Source: CBDTTM01 sp965363355 (lineage in GTDB: Bacteria; Bacillota; Negativicutes; Selenomonadales; Selenomonadaceae). From it: a DNA stretch of 18,527 bases. The notes under the pieces were generated by a model. That model did not search any database. It saw only the letters and a program-made list of their open reading frames with translations, and was not told the origin of the DNA. Both the position numbers and the translations under genes were made by a program. Positions within the stretch are counted from its first letter, which is position 1. The number at the start of each line of letters is the position of its first letter. The DNA lies in the NCBI GenBank assembly GCA_965363355.1, contig CBDTTM010000031.1, positions 1 to 18,527 of the forward strand, read 5' to 3'. Shown here in pieces: positions 6,640 through 13,829 of the stretch.

Positions 6640-8085
6640 TTATTCATTCCCATTATGCAAAATAGAATAAACTTCTGGATGCAGCCCCTGCTTCGCTTCT
6701 AGTTGAATTTTACAACCAAACTCTTTCATCAGTTTTTCTAAGAGTTTTGACTTTTTAAGTTCCTCAGCAACTTCAACATGGACTTGTATTGTATAACCAG
6801 AAGATTCATGGCGATTTTTCTCTAGCCGCCTAAGGGCACGGCTGATCTTGATGGTTATTGTTTCTGGTGATTCTACACTGCCACGCCCTCCACAACAAGG
6901 GCATTGCGTATACACCATACTTTCTAAATTTTGTCGAGATTTTTTTCGAGTGATTTCAACCAAACCTAAAGAAGTTATATCGACTACATTGGTCTTTGTC
7001 TTATCCGCCCTTGTCTTTTCTTCCAAAAAGTGCAATAAAGTTTGCTTTTGTGCCTGTGTTTCCATATCAATGAAATCGACAATAATAATTCCACCAATAT
7101 CACGTAAACGGATTTGCCTAGCTATTTCGGCAGCAGCTTCCAAATTGACTTGGAACACTGTATCAGCCAAATCGGTCTGTCCGACAAATTTTCCAGTATT
7201 AACATCAATGACCGTAAGTGCTTCGGTTTTATCGATTACAATAAAGCCGCCGGATTTGAGCTCCACTTCGCGCTTTCCAACATTTTCTATTTCTTGCTCT
7301 ATATGATATTCCTCAAAAATAGGCCGCGAACCACGATATAATTTGACGCGATTTAACATGGATGGTGATATATACTCAACGAGATCACAAATTCGTTGAT
7401 AGGCAGCCTTATCATCAATGACCAATAAATCAATGTCCTCTGAAAAATAATCCCTGACAAGGCGGATGAGAAGATCGGCATCCCGGTAAAGCAAGGTAGG
7501 GGAAGCCGACAGCTGATAACGCGCCATCAAAGATTGCCAAAGCTTGACCAAATACTCCACATCTTGCTGTAAAGCCTTCTCGGATTGACCGGCCGCTACC
7601 GTGCGGACGATAAGCCCCATTCCCTTCGGGCAAAGTTTTTCAGCGATGTCTTTGAGTCTTAGCCGCTCGGCTTCACTTTCAATGCGTCTTGAAATCCCTA
7701 TATAATCAGCTAAAGGCATCAAAACAACATTTCTACCGGGCAAGGTCAAATGCATGGTAGCCCTTGGGCCCTTGGTGCTCACAGCATCTTTCACAATCTG
7801 GATTGGCAATTTTTGACCGATATGGATCTTTGCCTGCTTAGGAACAGACTGCAATGCCTCTTGCGGCAGACCATCGCCTATGTATAAGAAGGCATTTTTT
7901 TCATAGCCGATATCGACAAAAGCCGCCTGCATTCCAGGGAGTACATTTTGGACTTGCCCTTTATAGATGTTGCCAACCAGATGCAAGCTCTCCGGACGCT
8001 CAACTTCCATTTCAAGCAGTTCTTCATCTTCAATTATAGCCATCCTTGTCTCTTCCGGATCAATACTTACAATAATGGACTTCAT
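6640..8085 (-). CDS. rng: Ribonuclease G/E family endoribonuclease
   Basis: A 481-residue single-strand RNA endonuclease that cuts AU-rich sites and takes part in rRNA 5' maturation and mRNA decay. An S1 RNA-binding domain occupies about residues 36-115 (VGNIYKGQVQNVLPGMQAAFVDIG). The catalytic DNase-I-like part has the metal-binding aspartates D294 (VIDVNTGKF) and D337 (IIIVDFIDM). The Zn-link cysteines that join subunits are C395 and C398 (CPCCGGRG). The length matches RNase G; the long C-terminal scaffold of E. coli RNase E is absent. ATG 8085 has GGAG eight bases upstream. It follows the DUF2344 gene by 23 bases and ends just before the rplU promoter, an order found in many Clostridia and Negativicutes. 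Confidence 0.96.
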   Translation of the reverse strand: MKSIIVSIDPEETRMAIIEDEELLEMEVERPESLHLVGNIYKGQVQNVLPGMQAAFVDIGYEKNAFLYIGDGLPQEALQSVPKQAKIHIGQKLPIQIVKDAVSTKGPRATMHLTLPGRNVVLMPLADYIGISRRIESEAERLRLKDIAEKLCPKGMGLIVRTVAAGQSEKALQQDVEYLVKLWQSLMARYQLSASPTLLYRDADLLIRLVRDYFSEDIDLLVIDDKAAYQRICDLVEYISPSMLNRVKLYRGSRPIFEEYHIEQEIENVGKREVELKSGGFIVIDKTEALTVIDVNTGKFVGQTDLADTVFQVNLEAAAEIARQIRLRDIGGIIIVDFIDMETQAQKQTLLHFLEEKTRADKTKTNVVDITSLGLVEITRKKSRQNLESMVYTQCPCCGGRGSVESPETITIKISRALRRLEKNRHESSGYTIQVHVEVAEELKKSKLLEKLMKEFGCKIQLEAKQGLHPEVYSILHNGNE

Positions 8086-8108
8086 TGCCTCATCTCCAAC
8101 ATCTATAT

Positions 8109-8792
8109 CTATACTAAATCAATCAATGCCTTTTTACCGCTGTAAAGACCTCTCCGATTGATTTTAGCACCCTCGACATCAACGGATAGTGAAAACTGCT
8201 CTTTAAGCAGCGACAAGACTTCGCCTGGTTTTATGCTGCCACTTGGCGTTATGCGAATTTGCATTTCAAGAATCAATTCGCCATCGTTTTCTTTTAACTC
8301 AATTGGGGCGAGCATATATTGCTTGACTTCTATGGTTTTTACTTTTTTTAGCATCGTACGGGTATAAACTGCTTCATCTGCAGAATTGAACGCCTTGACC
8401 GCTTCTATTGCTGCTGAAAAATCACCCGTTAATTTCGTCTTTATTTCATAATCTGCCAAATCGGCCATCGCCATAAGAGCCTTTGCCTTGCCATCGAATT
8501 CTCGGGCTTTTAGAAGCTTGACCCCTCTTGGCAAAGCCGCTGATAATTTATCAAAAAATTCCGGTTGACAAATTGGCTTCGTCAATTCAATATCCATGTA
8601 TTCAGCATCACTTGTCACCCCTACAGCCAAAGCAGAGGCAAATGCAATCTTCATATGCGGATTGAACCCTTCTGAATAAGCAGCTGGCAGCTTCGCCCGG
8701 CGAATTGCCCGCTCCATTAAAGAAGCGTAGTCCAAATGGGATATATAACGAATTTCTTCACCCTTGGTTATTTCCGTACGAAATTTAATCAT
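8109..8792 (-). CDS. TIGR03936/DUF2344 radical-SAM-linked protein, function unknown
   Basis: A 227-residue protein with the family's conserved opening: IRYISHLDYASLMERAIRRAKLP (14-36), then AAYSEGFNPHMKIAFASALAVGVTS (37-61) and EYMDIEL. In many genomes this domain is a separate gene after, or fused to, the radical SAM protein encoded just upstream. Here the start ATG 8792 lies within the last codons of that gene (8-base overlap) and uses a GGGGG site inside it, so the two are translationally coupled. A TTG at 8813 in the same frame has no ribosome binding site and was not used. The biochemical role is not known to me; the coupling suggests a shared complex or substrate. It has no signal peptide or membrane segment. 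Confidence 0.93.
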   Translation of the reverse strand: MIKFRTEITKGEEIRYISHLDYASLMERAIRRAKLPAAYSEGFNPHMKIAFASALAVGVTSDAEYMDIELTKPICQPEFFDKLSAALPRGVKLLKAREFDGKAKALMAMADLADYEIKTKLTGDFSAAIEAVKAFNSADEAVYTRTMLKKVKTIEVKQYMLAPIELKENDGELILEMQIRITPSGSIKPGEVLSLLKEQFSLSVDVEGAKINRRGLYSGKKALIDLV

Positions 8793-10638
8793 TGTTTTTC
8801 CCCCAGTCGACAACCTTAACAGACAAACTCGGACAAACGCCGCATGCAGAACATTTTCCGCGACGACAATCCTCCGTCAATGATTCCAGCTGAGCTCTTT
8901 CATTTTCTTGCCAAAGGAATTCTTTGCTTACCCCCGGCGTCACATGTTCCCAAGGCAAAAGTTCCTCTTTTTCTCGATGGCGCTGGCTATAAAACTCTGG
9001 CTTGATCTTGCATTTTTCAAAAGCATTAAGCCACACATCATACTTGAATTGCTCTGACCACCCATCGAATTTTGCCCCATCTTGCCATGCTTGATAAATA
9101 ACCTGGTTCAATCTTCGATCGCCGCGGGCGATCGCGCCTTCAAGATAGCTGATGCGCGCATCATGATAGCTAAAATGAATCGAGCGATCGCGAATGTGTT
9201 CCTTTAATAGCTGCTGTTTTCGCTCAAATTCAGCCAATTCAGTTTGCCCAAACCACTGGAATGGCGTATATGGTTTTGGTACGAAACAAGCCACGCTGAC
9301 GGTGACCTTAACGCCCCGTTTCCCGTTGACCTCACGATAAAGGTCCACCACTTTTTGTGCTAGACGAGCAATGCCTATGATATCCTCATCCGTTTCTGTC
9401 GGCAAGCCCATCATAAAATAAAGCTTTACCGTCTTCCAGCCTTGCTTATAAGCAGCTGTAACTGCATTGACAAGATTCTCTTCCGTCACGCCTTTGTTGA
9501 TTACATCACGAAGACGCTGCGTTCCAGCTTCTGGAGCAAAAGTCAAACCACTTTTACGAACCTGCTGAAGTTTATGTGCCAAATCGATAGAAAAGCTATC
9601 AATTCGCAGCGATGGCAAAGAAAAACTGATCTTTTCCTCTTTAAAATCCGCCAACAGATCTTCTACCAATGAACCCAGGCAAGAATAATCGGCTGAACTC
9701 AATGATGTCAGAGACATCTCATCATAACCGGTTGATTGCTGCATGAGCTTCGCCAGTTCCCGCAATTTTTCTGGAGTCCGTTCACGAACCGGACGATATG
9801 ACATACCCGCCTGACAAAACCTACAGCCTCGACTGCAACCACGGAAAAGCTCCAGCATCATACGATCATGGACAATGTCGATATAAGGAACTACTGGTTC
9901 CTCAACAAACGTAGCAGTATCCATATCCTTTACTACGCGTTTGAATACTTGTGGTTTTGCCTGGGGACAATTTGGTACAACCGAAACGCCCGTTTCTTCA
10001 TCATAATGAACATCATAAAATGAAGGCACGTAGATCCCATCTATTTGTGCCAATTCTTCTAAGAAGCCTTTTCGTCCGTTCACTTTCCCTGCTTTTTTCC
10101 AAGAAATGAACACATCAACGACTTCCCCGATGACTTCCTCGCCTTCACCAACAATAAAGAAATCAAAAAAATCAGCGATTGGTTCCGTATTATAGACGCA
10201 AGGCCCACCACCGACAATAAATGGATCTTCAATCGTGCGGTCTGCCGCCCATACCGGGATATTAGCCAAATCCAGCATATTTAAGATATTCGTGTAAATC
10301 ATTTCATATTGCAATGAAAATCCAAAAAAATCAAATGCCTTGATTTCATTAAAAGATTCCAATGCGTATAACGGTATATTTTTTTCACGCATTTTTGCTT
10401 CCATATCGATCCAAGGAGCATATACTCTTTCAGCAACTGTATCTTTACGATTATTAAGCACCTGATATAGTATCTTCAAACCGAGATTTGACATTCCCAC
10501 TTCATACACATCGGGCAATGCCAGCGCAAACTTACATTCAACAGTCTCCCAGTCTTTCTTCACGGCATTGATCTCATTGCCGGTATAACGTGCCGGCTTG
10601 GCTACAGATTGCAGCAGTGCCGGGTCCAAATTCACCAT
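8785..10638 (-). CDS. TIGR03960-type radical SAM protein with B12-binding-like N-terminus
   Basis: A 617-residue protein. Residues about 35-200 resemble a cobalamin-binding Rossmann region but lack an obvious DxHxxG motif. The radical SAM domain carries the cluster motif CSRGCRFC with C268, C272 and C275, and SAM-site features such as EMSLTSLSSADYS (307-319) and the FAPEAGTQRLRDVINKG strand (367-383). The C-terminal tail has a further cluster of cysteines, C591, C596, C599 and C602 (CRRGKCSACGVC), followed by CPSLSV. The family is widespread in anaerobic Firmicutes but has no proven reaction. ATG 10638 is preceded by GGAGG at ten bases. It overlaps the DUF2344 partner, and the order pair-rng-rplU is conserved, hinting at an RNA- or ribosome-related role (inference only). 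Confidence 0.93.
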   Translation of the reverse strand: MVNLDPALLQSVAKPARYTGNEINAVKKDWETVECKFALALPDVYEVGMSNLGLKILYQVLNNRKDTVAERVYAPWIDMEAKMREKNIPLYALESFNEIKAFDFFGFSLQYEMIYTNILNMLDLANIPVWAADRTIEDPFIVGGGPCVYNTEPIADFFDFFIVGEGEEVIGEVVDVFISWKKAGKVNGRKGFLEELAQIDGIYVPSFYDVHYDEETGVSVVPNCPQAKPQVFKRVVKDMDTATFVEEPVVPYIDIVHDRMMLELFRGCSRGCRFCQAGMSYRPVRERTPEKLRELAKLMQQSTGYDEMSLTSLSSADYSCLGSLVEDLLADFKEEKISFSLPSLRIDSFSIDLAHKLQQVRKSGLTFAPEAGTQRLRDVINKGVTEENLVNAVTAAYKQGWKTVKLYFMMGLPTETDEDIIGIARLAQKVVDLYREVNGKRGVKVTVSVACFVPKPYTPFQWFGQTELAEFERKQQLLKEHIRDRSIHFSYHDARISYLEGAIARGDRRLNQVIYQAWQDGAKFDGWSEQFKYDVWLNAFEKCKIKPEFYSQRHREKEELLPWEHVTPGVSKEFLWQENERAQLESLTEDCRRGKCSACGVCPSLSVKVVDWGKNND

Positions 10639-10694
10639 AAATAAAATTCCTCCATATTACATTTCTTATCTTCTGATACAGTGCAAAACAGAAT

Positions 10695-10719
10695 AAAGGG
10701 GGCCATTGGCTCCCTCTTT
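10695..10719 (-). terminator. Probable terminator after rodA
   Basis: On the minus strand, starting right after the rodA stop codon, AAAGAGGGAGCCA pairs with TGGCCCCCTTT with two unpaired bases in the first arm. It is followed by ATTCTGTTTT. The stem is GC-rich but imperfect and the T-run is interrupted, so termination is probably partial. It marks the likely end of the cell-shape block, before the radical SAM gene. Confidence 0.6.
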
Positions 10720-11823
10720 CTAAAACAAAAGTTTTTGTCGTCGCATGTATATATTAAGCAAAATACCAATCGACATCAAATTCGTAGTCAACGAACTGAC
10801 ACCATAGCTCATAAAAGGTAAAGGAATCCCTGTAACCGGCATAATGCCAGTAGTCATTCCCACATTGACCAATACATGGAAACCTAACATCGATGTGATG
10901 CCGACAGCGAGCAACATCCCAAAGTTATCGCTGGCTTCACGAGCGATTTGAACACCCCGGCGCAGCAAGATTAAATACAAAACCAGTAAAATCGCAGCTC
11001 CGATAAAGCCAAGTTCTTCACCAACTACCGCGAAAATGAAATCCGTATGATTTTCCGGCAAAAAGTTCAACTGGCTCTGCGTTCCGCCAAAAAGTCCTTT
11101 GCCGTAGAGCATGCCTGAACCTATCGCTATTTTAGACTGAATGATGTGATAGCCTGAACCGAGCGGGTCCACATTAGGGTCCATAAATACGGTCAAACGC
11201 ATCTTTTGATAATCCTTTAAAAAATGCCAAAAAATCGGCATTATAGCAATGCCAGCTCCACAGAGCATTCCTAATAACCGCAAATTGATGCCTGCCGCAA
11301 AAGTCATGCCTAAAAAAATTGCCATAAAAACCAATGAAGTTCCAAGATCTGGTTGTTTTAAAACCAAAAGAAATGGTACGCCGACATAAGCAGCCACTGG
11401 CAGCAAATCGCGCAATGTATTAAGTTTGCCAATCTTGTCTTCTAAAATAGCGGCTAGAGATATAATCATAATGATCTTCGAAAACTCAGACGGTTGCAAC
11501 GTAATTGGACCAATCTGAATCCAACGCTGTGCTCCAAGAGCTGAATGGCCCATTACCATAACAGCTACGAGCATAAGCATGTTGAAGATATACAATCTTT
11601 TTCCGTAGCCTTGCAAGATCTTATAGTCAAAGTTCATCAAAAAAAAGAGCAATGCACAGTTTACGATAGCAAACATCCCTTGCCTCTGAACAAACCAATA
11701 ACGTTCCTGTCCCGGCGCATTGATATGCGTCGCACTGCCGATGACGATCAAACTGATGAGAATGATTGCCGCCACCGCACCAATCAAAGTAAAATCCATT
11801 CTGCGTAACATTCTATTATTCAT
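10720..11823 (-). CDS. rodA: RodA, SEDS-family peptidoglycan polymerase
   Basis: A 367-residue integral membrane protein with about ten hydrophobic segments. SEDS proteins polymerise lipid II into glycan strands; RodA does so for the side wall together with PBP2. The segment ENHTDFIFAVVGEELGFIG (257-275) holds D261, matching the essential aspartate of the family. The signature near the C-terminus reads PLPFMSYGVSSLTTN (335-349), in which a valine replaces the usual second glycine of SYGG. QPSEFSK (110-116) is also conserved. ATG 11823 has AGGA four bases upstream. It follows minE after 172 bases that contain a large hairpin, so it may be transcribed separately. With mrdA and mreBCD in the same block, assignment as RodA rather than FtsW is well supported. 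Confidence 0.94.
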   Translation of the reverse strand: MNNRMLRRMDFTLIGAVAAIILISLIVIGSATHINAPGQERYWFVQRQGMFAIVNCALLFFLMNFDYKILQGYGKRLYIFNMLMLVAVMVMGHSALGAQRWIQIGPITLQPSEFSKIIMIISLAAILEDKIGKLNTLRDLLPVAAYVGVPFLLVLKQPDLGTSLVFMAIFLGMTFAAGINLRLLGMLCGAGIAIMPIFWHFLKDYQKMRLTVFMDPNVDPLGSGYHIIQSKIAIGSGMLYGKGLFGGTQSQLNFLPENHTDFIFAVVGEELGFIGAAILLVLYLILLRRGVQIAREASDNFGMLLAVGITSMLGFHVLVNVGMTTGIMPVTGIPLPFMSYGVSSLTTNLMSIGILLNIYMRRQKLLF

Positions 11824-11893
11824 AATTTCCTAACTCGAAGCCTCCCACAATGTCTTAAAACGCAACAGCAATGAATACCTGACATAAAGTAAA

Positions 11894-11991
11894 ATGGTCT
11901 TTTACGCTGCCGTTTGCATCCATACATCCAAACAACACATCTCACTTATTAAATGAAACGCAAATGGCAAAAAAGCATCGTAAAAGACCAT
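11894..11991 (-). repeat. Long-range inverted repeat between minE and rodA
   Basis: ATGGTCTTTTACG (11894-11906) and its exact complement (11979-11991) form a 13-bp stem enclosing 72 bases. Inside it, TGCCGTTTGC (11908-11917) faces GCAAATGGCA (11960-11969), complementary except for one position. The outer stem begins four bases after the minE stop and is followed on the minus strand by TTTTACTTTATG. The 11892-side arm can also fold locally (GTAAAA-GACCA-TTTTAC), so alternative structures compete. Candidate roles are terminator, attenuator for rodA, or a remnant of a small repeat element. No gene is seen in the 172-base gap. Confidence 0.55.
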
Positions 11992-11995
11992 CTCA

Positions 11996-12274
11996 TTATT
12001 TAGGGTTTTTCGAGCTGTGTTTCATCCGCTGAACAGGGATATTCGCAACCAAAGCCACTGACGTTTCATCATTTGCCAGTGTAATTTCCATGTCCTGCTT
12101 ATTTATTTCCATGTAATTTGAAATCACTTTGATGATATCGTCCTTCAACATTTTCATGACTTCCGGCGATATATTTGCCCGGTCATGGATCAAAACCACT
12201 TTAAGTCGATCTCGAGCAACCTCTTTCGAGGATTTATCTGATTTTCCAAATATTTTCATAATAGCATCCAACAT
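11996..12274 (-). CDS. minE: Cell division topological specificity factor MinE
   Basis: A 92-residue protein that stimulates the ATPase of membrane-bound MinD and drives MinCD away from midcell. The N-terminus MLDAIMKIFG is the amphipathic membrane-contact helix. Residues about 19-50 (ARDRLKVVLIHDRANISPEVMKMLKDDI) form the anti-MinCD segment. The rest is the dimerising domain, with DMEITLANDETSVALVANIPV. The length is normal for the family. It starts 12 bases after the minD stop, with an AGGAGG just before ATG 12274. The presence of MinE implies Min oscillation or gradient control rather than the DivIVA/MinJ mode of Bacillus. A large hairpin follows the gene. Confidence 0.96.
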   Translation of the reverse strand: MLDAIMKIFGKSDKSSKEVARDRLKVVLIHDRANISPEVMKMLKDDIIKVISNYMEINKQDMEITLANDETSVALVANIPVQRMKHSSKNPK

Positions 12275-12286
12275 ATGATTGCCTCC

Positions 12287-13075
12287 TTACCAGCCAAAAA
12301 CGCGTTTCAACCTAACAAAGAAACCTTCTTCGGAGAATTCCAGAAATGGAATATTTTCACCGCAGATACGGCCAACAATATTGCTATATGCTTTGCCAGC
12401 CAACGAATCCTTGTTGCTAATCACGGGTTCACCCCGGTTCGTCGAAGTAACTACTAGCTCATCATCAGGAACCTGACCAATGCATTCAATCGAAAGAATC
12501 TCATCGATGTCATCCATATCAAGCATATCTCCCTGACGGACCATCTGCGGACGAATTCGATTGACAACTAATTTTATATTTTCTTTATCGGCGCGTCCAA
12601 GCTCTCCAATAATCTTATCAGCATCGCGAACTGCCGAAATTTCTGGCATAGTAACGACAATTGCACAATCAGCTGCAGCAATCGCTGTTTTGAAGCCTTG
12701 TTCTATTCCCGCCGGGCAATCAATCAATATGTAGTCAAAGTCGGCGCGCATCTCATCACAGAGCTTAACCAGCTGTTCTGGATTAAGTGCCATCTTATCT
12801 TTTACCTGTGAGGTAGGCAGTAAATACAATGTATCATGTTTCTTATGACGCACCAATGCTTTTTTATAAGGAACTCGCCCTTCCGTTACATCAATCAAGT
12901 CATACATGATACGATTTTCAAGTCCTAGCAATAAGTCTAAATTGCGCAGCCCCGTATCCGTATCGATAAGAACCACTTTTTTACCGCGCATTGCCAAGCC
13001 CACGCCCAAATTAGCAGTAGTCGTAGTCTTGCCGACTCCACCTTTACCGGACGTAATTACAATAATTTCACTCAT
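12287..13075 (-). CDS. minD: Septum-site determining ATPase MinD
   Basis: A 262-residue ParA/MinD-type ATPase that binds the membrane in the ATP form and recruits MinC. The deviant Walker A motif GKGGVGKTT (10-18) has the signature lysine K11. DTDTGLRNLD (38-47) is the A' box and ILIDCPAG (116-123) the Walker B region. The C-terminal stretch FLEFSEEGFFVRLKRVFGW ends in an amphipathic membrane-targeting helix (about 250-262). ATG 13075 overlaps the minC stop as ATGA, and minE follows after 12 bases, so minCDE is one translational unit. Confidence 0.98.
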   Translation of the reverse strand: MSEIIVITSGKGGVGKTTTTANLGVGLAMRGKKVVLIDTDTGLRNLDLLLGLENRIMYDLIDVTEGRVPYKKALVRHKKHDTLYLLPTSQVKDKMALNPEQLVKLCDEMRADFDYILIDCPAGIEQGFKTAIAAADCAIVVTMPEISAVRDADKIIGELGRADKENIKLVVNRIRPQMVRQGDMLDMDDIDEILSIECIGQVPDDELVVTSTNRGEPVISNKDSLAGKAYSNIVGRICGENIPFLEFSEEGFFVRLKRVFGW

Positions 13076-13722
13076 TTGCCTGCCTCCTCATTTCGCTGTG
13101 CCGGTTCAATAACAATCTGCCCGTTTTTCACAAGAGCTTTTTCAACATTCTCTGATTTTTCAATATGATCTGGTGCTCGAGCAATGAGCTCAGCGATGCG
13201 AACCTGCATCGCCATCATATGATCAGCAATAACAAATGCTTCCATATCACCAAAAGCCCCAGCATGAACGATGCCACGGCAAGTTCCTCGCACATCGATA
13301 TTACCACCAGCAATGACTGTTGCACCCGGATTCACATTCCCATAAATCACTACAGAGCCATTGCATATAACTTCATCACCGCCGCGTACGGTTCGCTCAA
13401 TAATTGTAGTTTCGCGGATCCCCGGGATTTCTTCATTATCCGTGTGTTCCGCTTTCACCGTTTTTTCGTTATTTCCAGCAGAACTGAGATCAACAGCTTT
13501 TAAGGACAGCCCATATCGCTCCAACAATGACCCTAGTTTCCCCATCTGATCCTGTGTGAGCCGATCCTCAGCAATTCGTATAACAGTCCCCTGACAAAAG
13601 AAATTAAAGGCTGACTCCAATTTATCTTTCAGCTGTTTTTCTATAATCGAAAAATCAGTCTGATCGCTTAAAACCAGCTGCAGCCCATAACGACTGCCCT
13701 TAAACATCACGTCTTCGCTCAT
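13072..13722 (-). CDS. minC: Septum-site determining protein MinC
   Basis: A 216-residue inhibitor of FtsZ assembly. The N-terminal half (to about 100, starting MSEDVMFKGSRYGLQLVL) is the FtsZ-binding domain. A charged linker (NNEKTVKAEHTDNEE) leads to the C-terminal right-handed beta-helix with its repeating turns VRGGDEVICNGSVVIYG, NVNPGATVIAGGNIDVRG, TCRGIVHAGAFGD. This part dimerises and binds MinD. I chose ATG 13722 because GGGAG lies five bases upstream; the GTG at 13734 in the same frame has no ribosome binding site. It overlaps minD by four bases. The 107 bases before it contain the mrdA end and AT-rich sequence without a clear promoter. Confidence 0.95.
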   Translation of the reverse strand: MSEDVMFKGSRYGLQLVLSDQTDFSIIEKQLKDKLESAFNFFCQGTVIRIAEDRLTQDQMGKLGSLLERYGLSLKAVDLSSAGNNEKTVKAEHTDNEEIPGIRETTIIERTVRGGDEVICNGSVVIYGNVNPGATVIAGGNIDVRGTCRGIVHAGAFGDMEAFVIADHMMAMQVRIAELIARAPDHIEKSENVEKALVKNGQIVIEPAQRNEEAGK

Positions 13723-13829
13723 TTTTACTCCCACTTTGCTGTTTGTCAGAAAATCGACAATTTATATCAATATTCTTTTTTACTTCGCTTTTATAGCGCA
13801 GATTCCTGCCTATAAGAAAAAAATGGCTT

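Noticed and set aside
6848..7306. A 152-codon plus-strand frame inside rng
   Set aside because: It lies fully opposite the catalytic region of RNase G, including the DVNTG and Zn-link motifs, and shows no protein family features.
8109..8813. Longer DUF2344 protein starting at TTG 8813
   Set aside because: No ribosome binding site precedes 8813, while ATG 8792 has GGGGG at seven bases and starts the conserved domain.
10656..10686. Possible promoter for the radical SAM gene (TTGCAC, 19 bases, TGTAAT)
   Set aside because: The -35 box matches only three consensus bases and the spacer is two bases too long. A promoter here is plausible after the rodA hairpin, but I cannot support this one.
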